Position numbers and translations under genes: made by a program. The notes beneath the pieces are model-generated. The model saw nothing but the letters and a program-made list of their open reading frames with translations. It did not search any database and was not told the DNA's origin. A stretch of 64,000 bases of DNA from Kineococcus endophyticus (GTDB lineage Bacteria; Actinomycetota; Actinomycetes; Actinomycetales; Kineococcaceae). Shown piece after piece: positions 53,206 to 61,287 of the stretch (positions are counted from its first letter, which is position 1; each line of letters opens with the position of its first letter). Location: NCBI RefSeq assembly GCF_040796495.1, contig NZ_JBFNQN010000010.1, positions 62,001 through 126,000 on the forward strand, in the 5' to 3' direction.

Positions 53206-54276
53206 ATGAGCGACACGACACGAGACCTGCCGACCCCGCCCGACGTCATCCGCTGCGCCTACGCCGAACTCGTCGTCACCGACCTGCAGGCCTCGAAGTG
53301 GTTCTACACCGGACTGCTCGGCCTCGTCGTGACCCACGAGACCGAGGACGCGCTGTACCTGCGGGCCTTCGAGGAGTACCTGCACCACAGCCTCGTCGTG
53401 CGGCAGGGGCCCGTGGCGGCGGCGGCCAAGTTCGCCTACCGCGTGCGCACGCCGCAGGACCTCGACCTGGCCGAGGCGCACTACCGCGCGCTCGGGGTCG
53501 AGGTCCGCCGGGTGCCCGCCGGGACCACCCGGGGGATCGGCGAGGCCGTCCAGGTCGTCGACCCCCTGGGGTTCCCCGTCGAGTTCTTCCACGAGGCCGA
53601 GCACGTCGAGCGGTTCCACCAGCGCTACGACCTGCACGGGGCGGGGGCCATCTCCCGGCTGGACCACTTCAACGTCGTCACCCCCGACGTCCCCGCCGCG
53701 CGCGCCTACTACGAGGGCCTGGGGTTCAAGGTGTCCGAGGACATCGAGGACGACGAGGGCACCGTCTACGCCGCCTGGATGTACCGCAAACCCACCGTCC
53801 ACGACGTCGCCCTCACCGGCGGGGACGGCCCGCGCATGCACCACATCGCCTTCGCGACCCACGAGCGCAGCCAGATCCTGCACCTGTGCGACCACCTCGG
53901 GGCCGTGCGGCGCTCGGACCAGATCGAGCGCGGCCCCGGCCGGCACGGGGTCTCCAACGCGTTCTACCTCTACCTGCTGGACCCGGACGGGCACCGCATC
54001 GAGATCTACACCCACGACTACTACACCGGTGACCCCGACAACCCGGTCATCACGTGGGACGTGCACGACAACCAGCGCCGCGACTGGTGGGGCAACCCCG
54101 TCGTCCCGTCCTGGTACGCGAACGCGTCCACCGTCCTCGACCTCGACGGCACGCCCCGCCCGGTCACCGAACGCACCCAGGACCGCGAGTCCGACGTCAC
54201 CATCGGCGCCGACGGGTTCTCCTACACCCGCAAGGACGACGAGGCGGTCGGCTTCAAGGTGGGGCACCAGGTGTGA
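53206..54276 (+). CDS. hpaD: 3,4-dihydroxyphenylacetate 2,3-dioxygenase
   Basis: 356 residues, two-domain vicinal-oxygen-chelate extradiol dioxygenase. The metal triad is His154 (SRLDHFNVV), His213 (RMHHIAFAT) and Glu266 (HRIEIYTHD). This is one residue less than the Brevibacterium fuscum enzyme ligands at each position (family knowledge), so alignment is essentially gap-free to that point. It opens homoprotocatechuate to 5-carboxymethyl-2-hydroxymuconate semialdehyde, the HpaE substrate. ATG with GGGAG 6-8 nt upstream. The stop overlaps the LysR start. Confidence 0.95.
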   Translation: MSDTTRDLPTPPDVIRCAYAELVVTDLQASKWFYTGLLGLVVTHETEDALYLRAFEEYLHHSLVVRQGPVAAAAKFAYRVRTPQDLDLAEAHYRALGVEVRRVPAGTTRGIGEAVQVVDPLGFPVEFFHEAEHVERFHQRYDLHGAGAISRLDHFNVVTPDVPAARAYYEGLGFKVSEDIEDDEGTVYAAWMYRKPTVHDVALTGGDGPRMHHIAFATHERSQILHLCDHLGAVRRSDQIERGPGRHGVSNAFYLYLLDPDGHRIEIYTHDYYTGDPDNPVITWDVHDNQRRDWWGNPVVPSWYANASTVLDLDGTPRPVTERTQDRESDVTIGADGFSYTRKDDEAVGFKVGHQV

Positions 54277-55235
54277 AGACCGTCCGGCAGGCGCCGGCGT
54301 GGTCCCTGCGCCAACTCCTCTACTTCGTCACCGTGGCCGAGACGGGGACGATCACCGGTGCCGCCGAGCAGCTGGTGATCTCCCCGTCGGCGGTCGCCGC
54401 GGCGGTGGAGAAGCTGGAGCACGCCTTCGGGGTCCAGCTCTGCGTCCGCCGGAAGGCGCACGGCATCACGCTCACCGCGGCGGGGCAGGACCTGCTCCGC
54501 CGCTCGCGCGCCCTGCTGGAGGAGGCCGAGGAACTCGCCGAGGTGGGGGGCGGCGCGGGGGAGTCCCTGGGCGGGAACCTCACCGTCGGCTGCTACCACA
54601 CGCTGGGACCGACCTGCCTGCCGCCGCTGCTGTCGGCGTTCGCCGCCGACCACCCGCGGGTCCGCACGACGTTCACCGAGGCTGACCAGGACAGCCTGCA
54701 GGACGGGCTCGAGCGCGGCGAGCTCGACGTGGCCGTCCTGTACGACATGCAGCTGCGCGACGGCGTGGCGAGCCTGGAACTGTTCCGCACCCGCCCGCAC
54801 GTCCTGCTGCCGGCCGGTCACCCGCTGGCGGGCGACCCCGAGGTCCGGTTGCGCGACCTCGCGGCCGAACCGTTCGTGCTGCTGGACTCACCGCCGAGTT
54901 CGCAGGACACGTTCTCGGTGTTCCGGCAGGTCGGCATCGAGCCCCAGGTCCGGTTCCGCGCCGGCGGCCTGGAGACCGTGCGGGCCCTCGTCGGCCGCGG
55001 GCTGGGGTGGAGCCTGCTCGTCCAGCGCCCGTGGTCGGACCGGACCTACGAGGGCCGGGAGGTCGTCGTGCGCGAGATCGCCGACGGCGTGCCCGAGGTG
55101 CGCGTCCTCCTGGCCTGGTCGCGGCGCACCCCCCTGACCCGGGCCGCACGCGCGTTCGCCCGCGCCGCCCCCACCGCCTTCACCCCCAGTCCCATCCTGT
55201 CCCAGCAGTCGACGACGACCGAGGAGAACCGATGA
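54273..55235 (+). CDS. LysR-family transcriptional regulator
   Basis: 320 residues. HTH in residues about 8-68: SLRQLLYFVTVAETGTITGAAEQL, ISPSAVAAAVEKLE. A periplasmic-binding-like effector domain follows. It is unusual in being embedded in a co-directional operon with 4-bp overlaps on both sides (hpaD before, aldehyde dehydrogenase after) instead of divergent. It may control the following alcohol/aldehyde oxidising genes from an internal promoter or act elsewhere. Confidence 0.92.
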   Translation: MKTVRQAPAWSLRQLLYFVTVAETGTITGAAEQLVISPSAVAAAVEKLEHAFGVQLCVRRKAHGITLTAAGQDLLRRSRALLEEAEELAEVGGGAGESLGGNLTVGCYHTLGPTCLPPLLSAFAADHPRVRTTFTEADQDSLQDGLERGELDVAVLYDMQLRDGVASLELFRTRPHVLLPAGHPLAGDPEVRLRDLAAEPFVLLDSPPSSQDTFSVFRQVGIEPQVRFRAGGLETVRALVGRGLGWSLLVQRPWSDRTYEGREVVVREIADGVPEVRVLLAWSRRTPLTRAARAFARAAPTAFTPSPILSQQSTTTEENR

Positions 55236-56677
55236 GCACCCAGACCGACACCGTCACCAGCGAGCAGGACCTGCTGGCCCGGGTCACCGTCGCCGAGGGC
55301 GTGGAGATCCACGAACCCGCGACGGGGGACCTGCTCGGCCGCGCGCCCGAGCACACCACGGACGACCTCGAGCGCGTCGTGACGGCGGCCACCGCGGCGC
55401 AGCCCGGCTGGGCCGGACTCGGGCACGCCGAGCGCAGCGCGGTCCTGCTGCGGATCGCCGACCGCATCGAGGCGGCCGCCGAACCGCTCGCCCGCCTGCT
55501 CGCCCGCGAGCAGGGCAAACCCCTCAACGGGCCGAACGCCCGGTTCGAGGTCGGCGCCTGCTCGGCCTGGCTGCGCGCGACGGCGGCCACCGTGCTCGAG
55601 GAGGAGGTCGTCGTCGACGACGGCTCGCAGGTGTCCGTCATGACCTACCGGCCCCTGGGCCTGGTCGCGGCGGTCGGGCCGTGGAACTGGCCCCTGATGA
55701 TCACCGTCTGGCAGGTCGCGCCGTCCCTGCTGATGGGCAACGCCGTCGTCGTGAAGCCGTCGGAGAAGACGCCGCTGAGCGTGCTCGCGCTCGTCTCCCT
55801 CATGGCCGAGGAACTGCCCGACGGCGTCCTGGGGGCGCTGTCCGGGGGCCGTGAGCTGGGGGCGTCGCTCGTCGCGCACCCGGCCGTGCGCAAGGTGATG
55901 TTCACCGGGTCCACGGCCGCGGGCCGCAAGATCGTCGAGGCGTCGGGGGCGAACCTCGCCCGGCTGACGCTGGAGCTCGGGGGCAACGACGCGGGCATCG
56001 TCCTGCCCGACGCCGACCCGCGGGCCATCGCCCAGGACCTGTTCTGGGGCGCCTTCATCAACACCGGCCAGACCTGCGCGGCCCTCAAGCGGCTCTACGT
56101 CCACGAGTCGATCCACGACGAGGTCGTCGCGGCGCTGGCCGACGTCGCGAAGGCGATGCCGTTGGGGCGCAGCCTGGACGAGGACAGCGTGCTCGGGCCG
56201 GTGCAGAACTCCATGCAGTTCGAGGTCGTCTCCGGCCTCGTCGAGGACGCCAAGCAGCGCGGCGGAACCGTCGTCACCGGGGGTTCGCCGCTGAGCGACC
56301 TGGGCCCGCTGTTCTACCCGGTCACGCTGGTCACCGGGCTGCACGACGGCGACCCGCTCGTGGACCAGGAGCAGTTCGGTCCGGCGCTGCCCATCGTCTC
56401 CTACTCCGACGTCGAGGAGGCCATCGCCAGCGCCAACCGGCTCGACGTCGGTCTCGGGGCGTCGGTCTGGTCGTCCGACACCGCCCGGGCCCAGGAGGTC
56501 GCCGACCGTGTGGAGGCCGGGACGGTCTGGATCAACTCCCACGGCGGGGTGCACCCGATGGCCCCGTTCGGCGGGGTCAAGGGGTCCGGGTACGGCGTCG
56601 AGTTCGGTGTCGAGGGTCTGAAGGCCCTCGGGGTGCCGAAGGTCGTGACCCGCCCGGCTGCGCCGGCGGCGCAGTGA
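55232..56677 (+). CDS. Aldehyde dehydrogenase family protein
   Basis: 481 residues. GPWNWPLMITVWQVAPSLLMGN, NAD-binding VMFTGSTAAG, catalytic Glu in LTLELGGNDA and nucleophile Cys282 in NTGQTCAALKR. The TCAALKR signature is typical of betaine/benzaldehyde-like aldehyde dehydrogenases. The ATG start overlaps LysR, and the stop overlaps the GMC oxidoreductase gene. Together with the GMC enzyme it could turn an alcohol into the acid, for example an arylethanol or benzyl alcohol into an hpa or pca substrate (inference). Confidence 0.9.
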   Translation: MSTQTDTVTSEQDLLARVTVAEGVEIHEPATGDLLGRAPEHTTDDLERVVTAATAAQPGWAGLGHAERSAVLLRIADRIEAAAEPLARLLAREQGKPLNGPNARFEVGACSAWLRATAATVLEEEVVVDDGSQVSVMTYRPLGLVAAVGPWNWPLMITVWQVAPSLLMGNAVVVKPSEKTPLSVLALVSLMAEELPDGVLGALSGGRELGASLVAHPAVRKVMFTGSTAAGRKIVEASGANLARLTLELGGNDAGIVLPDADPRAIAQDLFWGAFINTGQTCAALKRLYVHESIHDEVVAALADVAKAMPLGRSLDEDSVLGPVQNSMQFEVVSGLVEDAKQRGGTVVTGGSPLSDLGPLFYPVTLVTGLHDGDPLVDQEQFGPALPIVSYSDVEEAIASANRLDVGLGASVWSSDTARAQEVADRVEAGTVWINSHGGVHPMAPFGGVKGSGYGVEFGVEGLKALGVPKVVTRPAAPAAQ

Positions 56678-58170
56678 GTGCGGCGGACGGGGCCGGGCGG
56701 GTCGTCGTCGTCGGCGCCGGGTCGGCCGGTTCGGTCCTGACCCGGCGCCTGCTGGACGCGGGCCGCTCGGTCCTCCTGCTGGAGGCCGGCCCGCCCGAGA
56801 CGAACCCGGCCATCCCCGAACTCGCGCGGCTCGGGGAGCTCTGGCACTCCGAGGTCGACTGGAACTACTTCACGGTGCCGCAAGCGGGTGCGGCGGGACG
56901 GCGGCTGCACCTGCCCCGCGGGAAGGTCGTCGGCGGCTCGCACGCGCTGAACGCCTGCATCTGGGTGCGTGGGTGCAGGCAGGACTACGACGACTGGGCG
57001 GCGGCCGGGAACCCCGGCTGGGGCTGGGACGACGTCGTGCCGCTGTTCCGCGCCGCGGAGGAGGTGCTGGGCGTCGTCACCGACTACCCGTTGCACCCGG
57101 TCCAGGCCGCGGTGCTCGAGGCGGCGCAGCAGGCGGGTCTGGCCCGCACGCCGGACTACAACGGCGGGCGGCTGGACGGCGTCGCGCCGCAGCAGGTCAC
57201 GGTGCGCGACGGGCGGCGGCACAACACCTGGCACGCGTACCTGCTGCCCGTCCGCGACCACCCGTCGCTGGAGGTCGTGACCGGGGCCTGGGTCCACGAG
57301 CTGCTGCTCGAGGACGGCGCCGTCCGCGGGGTGCGGTACGCCGTGCAGGGGCGGGTGCAGGAGGTCCGCGCCGACACCGTGGTGCTGTGCGCCGGAGCGC
57401 TCGACACCCCGCGGGTGCTGCTGCGCTCGGGCGTCGGCCCGCGCGAGGAACTCGCGGCCGTCGGGATCGAGCCCGTGCTCGACCTGCCGGGTGTCGGGCG
57501 CAACCTCCACGACCACCTGCTCGCCCCCGTCATCGCGACGGCGCAGCGGGAGGTCCCGCCTCCCGGACCGGGGCAGAGCGCCACGCAGGTGCACTGGTGG
57601 TGGCGGTCCCGACCCGGGCTGGACCGCCCGGACACCCAGCCCATCGTGTTCTCGGTCCCGATGTACGACGACACCCTCAGCGGTCCGGCCAACGCCTTCA
57701 CGGTGTACGGCGGTCTCGTCACGCCGCGCAGCCGGGGGTCCGTGCGGCTCACGAGCGCCGACCCGACGGCACCGACGGCCGTGGACCTCGGGGCGCTCAC
57801 CCACCCCGACGACGTCGCTTCCCTCGTCGCGTCGGTGCAGCAGGCGCGCGAGGTGGTGCGGCAGCCGGCCCTCGCGGCGTGGGGGGCCGCCGAACTGCAC
57901 CCCGGGGCCCAGGTGCGGGACGAGGACCTGGAGGACTACGTGCGGCGCACCGCGGTCACGTACCACCACCAGGTCGGCACGGCGCGGATGGGCACCGACG
58001 CCCTCGCCGTCGTCGACCCCCGCACGCTCGGCGTGCACGGCGTCGCCGGGCTGCACGTGGCCGACGCGTCGGTGGTCCCCACCATCCCCGCGGGGAACAC
58101 CAACGCGCCGGCGGTCCTGGTCGCCGAGAAGGCGGCCCGTGCGCTGAGCGCCCTCAGCGTCGCGGGCTGA
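56674..58170 (+). CDS. GMC-family FAD-dependent alcohol oxidoreductase
   Basis: 498 residues. FAD motif VVVVGAGSAGSVLTRRL at about 9-25, LLLEAG, PRGKVVGGSHALNACIW, the GMC signature GALDTPRVLLRSGVGP, and the catalytic His region YHHQVGTARMG before the VADASVVPTIPAGNTNAP closing motif. Relatives oxidise choline, aryl or alkyl alcohols to aldehydes. GTG start overlaps the aldehyde dehydrogenase stop by 4 bp, so they probably act in series. The end overlaps the convergent hydroxylase gene by 17 bp. Confidence 0.92.
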   Translation: MSAADGAGRVVVVGAGSAGSVLTRRLLDAGRSVLLLEAGPPETNPAIPELARLGELWHSEVDWNYFTVPQAGAAGRRLHLPRGKVVGGSHALNACIWVRGCRQDYDDWAAAGNPGWGWDDVVPLFRAAEEVLGVVTDYPLHPVQAAVLEAAQQAGLARTPDYNGGRLDGVAPQQVTVRDGRRHNTWHAYLLPVRDHPSLEVVTGAWVHELLLEDGAVRGVRYAVQGRVQEVRADTVVLCAGALDTPRVLLRSGVGPREELAAVGIEPVLDLPGVGRNLHDHLLAPVIATAQREVPPPGPGQSATQVHWWWRSRPGLDRPDTQPIVFSVPMYDDTLSGPANAFTVYGGLVTPRSRGSVRLTSADPTAPTAVDLGALTHPDDVASLVASVQQAREVVRQPALAAWGAAELHPGAQVRDEDLEDYVRRTAVTYHHQVGTARMGTDALAVVDPRTLGVHGVAGLHVADASVVPTIPAGNTNAPAVLVAEKAARALSALSVAG

Positions 58171-60016
58171 ACACCCCGTCGAAGAACGCGGGCAGTCCGG
58201 CTCGATCGGTCAGCGGCAGCACGGCCGCCACGTACTGGTCGGGCCGGACGACCACGACGCACCCGGCGGGGTCGATCCCGCGTTCGGCGAACACGTCCTC
58301 CTCGGGGTGCAGGGCGTAGACCTTCTCGTAGTCCGTCAGGCCGAACGGCCCGGTGCGCGGCAGGAACACCGCCGGCACCGTGCCGAGGTCGACCTCGGGG
58401 TGCGGGACGGGGTGGACGACCTTGACGTCGAAGAGTGCGTCGAGGTCCTCGTCCGGCCGGGTGTGGGCGACGACGGGGGAGGCCGGGTCGTCCGCCAGCC
58501 ACTGCGCCCACGCGGTGAGTTCCGCACCCGGCGCCCCGTCGGCGAAGGCGTACAGCCGCCAGCGGCCGTCGGCGCGGGCGTGGTGGCCCAGGTGGACGGG
58601 GTTCCCGTCGGCGACCCGGCTGACGCGGGGGGACCTGAACCGCTTGCCCACCGTGAACCCCTTCGCGAGGTCCTGGTGCGCGTCGTCGGCGACGACCTGC
58701 GAGGCCGGGTAGTGCGTGCGGAACCCGGCCGGGAACTCGGCGGTGGCGGTGTAGAACTCACCGAGCGCGCCGGGGTCGTCGAACTCCTCGGGCTTGCGCG
58801 CCATGAGGGTCGACCACTCGCGGTCGAAGTCGATGAGGTTCTGCGCGATGACCTGCCGCTCGGCGGAGTACGTGCGCAGCAACGACTCCGGGCTGCGTCC
58901 GGACAGGACGTGGGCGAGCTTCCAGCCGAGGTTGAACGCGTCCTGCATCGAGACGTTCATGCCCTGACCGGCCTTGGCGCTGTGGGTGTGGCAGGCGTCG
59001 CCCGCGATGAAGACGCGCGGGTCCCGGTCCACTCCCGCCGGCACGTCGTCGAACCGCTCGGTGAGCCGGTGCCCCACCTCGTAGACGCTGTACCAGGCGA
59101 CGTCCTTCACGTCGAGCGTGTACGGGTGCAGGATCTCGTTCGCCTTGGCGATCGCCGTCTCGACGGTCGTGGCCCGGACGGCGCCGGCGTCGTCCGCGGC
59201 GGTCTCCCCGAGGTCGACGTACATGCGGAACAGGTGCCCGCCCTCGCGGGGGATGTGCAGGATGCTGCCCGCCCGGGACTGGATCGCGCACTTGGTGCGG
59301 ATGTCGGGGAAGTCGGTGACCGCGAGGGCGTCCACGACCGCCCAGGCGTGCAGCGCGGCCCCGCCGGCGAGCGTCAGCCCGATGGAGCGGCGGACACCGC
59401 TGCGGGCCCCGTCGCAGCCCACGACGTACCGCGCGTGCACGGTGCGCTCGGCGCCGGACGCCTCGCGCAGCCGGACCTCGACGGGGTGGTCCCGGCCGTC
59501 CTCGTGGACCGTCAGGTCGAGGAAGTCGTAGCCGAAGTCGGGTTCCATCCGGCTCGGGGAGTTCTCCATGAACTCGGTGAAGTGGTCCAGGACGCGGGCC
59601 TGGTTGACGATGAGGTGCGGGAACTCGCTGATGCCGTGCGGGTCGTCGACCGCCCGCGTCGTCCGCACGATCGAGGCGGGGTCGGCCGGGTCCGGCGCCC
59701 AGAAGCACATCTCGGTGATCCGGTACGCCTCCTCGGTGATCCGCCCCGCGAAGCCGAACGCCTGGAACGTCTCGACGCTGCGGGCCTGGATGCCGTCCGC
59801 CTGGCCGATGGCCAGGCGTCCCTCGCGGCGGTCCACGAGGCGGGTGGTGATGCCCGGGAAGACCGAGAGCTGGGCGGCGAGCAGGACGCCCGCCGGCCCG
59901 GCGCCGACGACGAGGACGTCGACCTCCTCGGGCAGGTCGGGGTCCCAGGCGGTGCCGTCGGGGACGGGGGTGACGCGCGGGTCGCCCGAGACGTACCCGT
60001 GGTGGTGGAACTGCAT
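58154..60016 (-). CDS. FAD-dependent aromatic hydroxylase (phenol/3-hydroxybenzoate monooxygenase type)
   Basis: 620 residues; ATG with GGGAGG 5-6 nt upstream. FAD motif VDVLVVGAGPAGVLLAAQL, DG motif RYVVGCDGARSGVRRSIG, GD motif FIAGDACHTHSAKAGQGMNVSMQDAFNL seen in parts, and a C-terminal thioredoxin-like domain from about 450 that is typical of phenol hydroxylases. Length and motifs fit 3-hydroxybenzoate 4-monooxygenase, which makes protocatechuate, but phenol 2-monooxygenase is possible. It lies downstream of pcaC with its own promoter (TTGACC, 18 bp, TAGCGT). Confidence 0.88.
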   Translation of the reverse strand: MQFHHHGYVSGDPRVTPVPDGTAWDPDLPEEVDVLVVGAGPAGVLLAAQLSVFPGITTRLVDRREGRLAIGQADGIQARSVETFQAFGFAGRITEEAYRITEMCFWAPDPADPASIVRTTRAVDDPHGISEFPHLIVNQARVLDHFTEFMENSPSRMEPDFGYDFLDLTVHEDGRDHPVEVRLREASGAERTVHARYVVGCDGARSGVRRSIGLTLAGGAALHAWAVVDALAVTDFPDIRTKCAIQSRAGSILHIPREGGHLFRMYVDLGETAADDAGAVRATTVETAIAKANEILHPYTLDVKDVAWYSVYEVGHRLTERFDDVPAGVDRDPRVFIAGDACHTHSAKAGQGMNVSMQDAFNLGWKLAHVLSGRSPESLLRTYSAERQVIAQNLIDFDREWSTLMARKPEEFDDPGALGEFYTATAEFPAGFRTHYPASQVVADDAHQDLAKGFTVGKRFRSPRVSRVADGNPVHLGHHARADGRWRLYAFADGAPGAELTAWAQWLADDPASPVVAHTRPDEDLDALFDVKVVHPVPHPEVDLGTVPAVFLPRTGPFGLTDYEKVYALHPEEDVFAERGIDPAGCVVVVRPDQYVAAVLPLTDRAGLPAFFDGVFSPRR

Positions 60017-60048
60017 GAGGAGCCTCCCGGACGACGGTGTCACCGGCG

Positions 60049-60117
60049 ACGCTAGGTTTCGCCTTCGCGACGGGTCAACCACCGGTGTCCGAGGTGGAAC
60101 CTCGGCTTCCCCGAGGT
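60049..60117 (-). promoter_or_regulatory. Promoter and three half-sites upstream of the hydroxylase gene
   Basis: On the minus strand TTGACC (60078-60073) and TAGCGT (60054-60049) are separated by 18 bp, a good promoter 33 nt before the ATG. Upstream of it CCGAGGT (60089-60095), its complement ACCTCGG (60099-60105) and a third copy CCGAGGT (60111-60117) form an inverted repeat plus an extra half-site. The position just upstream of -35 suits an activator. Confidence 0.55.
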
Positions 60118-60121
60118 GGGC

Positions 60122-60541
60122 TCAGCCCTCCGGGGAGCCCAGGTCCTCGCCCAGCTCCGCCAGCACTGCGGAGGCGATGCGGAAGGCGGTGTTCGCGTCG
60201 GGCACCCCGCAGTACACGGCGGAGGCGAGGATCGTCTCGCCGATCTCGGCGACCGTCACGCCGTTGCGCCGGGCGGCCCGCACGTGCATGGCGAACTCCT
60301 CGTGGTGACCGCGCGCGATGAGGGCCGTGAGGGTGATGAGCGAGCGCGTACGCCGGTCCAGGCCGGGGCGCGTCCAGACCGCGCCCCAGGCGTTCTCGGT
60401 GATGTACCGCTGGAAGTCGGCGGTGAACCCCGTGGTCCCGGCCACGGCGCGGTCGACGTGCTCGTCGCCGAGCACCTCGCGCCGCACGACCATCCCCGCC
60501 CTGTACTCGGGGGAGTACTCGTCGCTGTGGTCCCGAGTCAC
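60122..60541 (-). CDS. pcaC: 4-carboxymuconolactone decarboxylase
   Basis: 139 residues, alkylhydroperoxidase-like (AhpD/CMD) fold. RREVLGDEHVDRAVAG, FTADFQRYITENAWGAVWTRPGLDRRTRSLITLTALIARG in pieces, and the GHHEEFAMHVRAARRNGVT helix all match PcaC. It decarboxylates gamma-carboxymuconolactone to 3-oxoadipate enol-lactone. GTG start overlaps pcaD by 4 bp. Last gene of the pca operon. Confidence 0.93.
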   Translation of the reverse strand: MTRDHSDEYSPEYRAGMVVRREVLGDEHVDRAVAGTTGFTADFQRYITENAWGAVWTRPGLDRRTRSLITLTALIARGHHEEFAMHVRAARRNGVTVAEIGETILASAVYCGVPDANTAFRIASAVLAELGEDLGSPEG

Positions 60542-61287
60542 TGCGTCACCTCTCGTGCCAGGTCCCGGACGATCCGGGCGATCTCCTGCGGCGCCTCGGC
60601 CGGGGCCTGGTGCGCCACGTCCTGCAGGACCACGAGGCGCCCGTCGCGCACCCCGTCGGCGATCTCCCGCAGGGACTCCGGCGGGCAGACGGCGTCGTGG
60701 GCGCCGGCGACCGCGACGACGGGACGCTCGACCTCGGCGAGGCGGTCGCGGACGTCGAACCGCGCCAGCGCGCCGCAGACCGCGGTGTAGCCCTCGGTGC
60801 CCGTGTCCCGCAACGCGTGCAGCAGAGCGGCCCCGACCGCGGGGCGCCGGTCGAGGAACCCCGGGGCGAACCAGCGCTCCGCCGTCGCGCTCACCAGGGA
60901 GGCGGTGCCCGAGGCCCGCACCTGCGCCGCGCGTCCCGCCCACGAGTCGGGCGTCCCGATGCGCGCGCCCGTGCAGCACAGCACGGCCCCCAGCACGCGG
61001 TCGGGGTGGTCCAGGAGGAGTTGCAGCCCGACCTGCCCGCCGACCGAGTCGCCCGCGTAGAGGAAGGGGCCGTCGTGCCGTTCGGCGACGGCGCCTGCGA
61101 CCTGCTGGGCGAGGTCGGCGATGGTCAGGTCGTCGGGGACGGGCCGGCGGTCGGCGCCGTGGCCGGGCAGTTCCCAGGCGACGACGTCGAACTCGTCGGA
61201 GAGCAGGTCGACGACGGGGCCCCAGCAGGTGGCGGCGGTGGTCCCGAGCGAGGGGCCGAGGACCAGGACGGGTCGGTCGGGGGTCAC
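60538..61287 (-). CDS. pcaD: 3-oxoadipate enol-lactonase
   Basis: 249 residues, alpha/beta-hydrolase. Oxyanion region LGPSLGTTAATCWGP, nucleophile Ser in YAGDSVGGQVGLQL, acid Asp in AGAHDAVCPPE and His in LQDVAHQAPAEAP. It opens the enol-lactone to 3-oxoadipate. GTG start overlaps pcaB, stop overlaps pcaC, each 4 bp. In many actinobacteria PcaD and PcaC are fused as PcaL; here they are separate frames. Confidence 0.92.
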   Translation of the reverse strand: MTPDRPVLVLGPSLGTTAATCWGPVVDLLSDEFDVVAWELPGHGADRRPVPDDLTIADLAQQVAGAVAERHDGPFLYAGDSVGGQVGLQLLLDHPDRVLGAVLCCTGARIGTPDSWAGRAAQVRASGTASLVSATAERWFAPGFLDRRPAVGAALLHALRDTGTEGYTAVCGALARFDVRDRLAEVERPVVAVAGAHDAVCPPESLREIADGVRDGRLVVLQDVAHQAPAEAPQEIARIVRDLAREVTQ

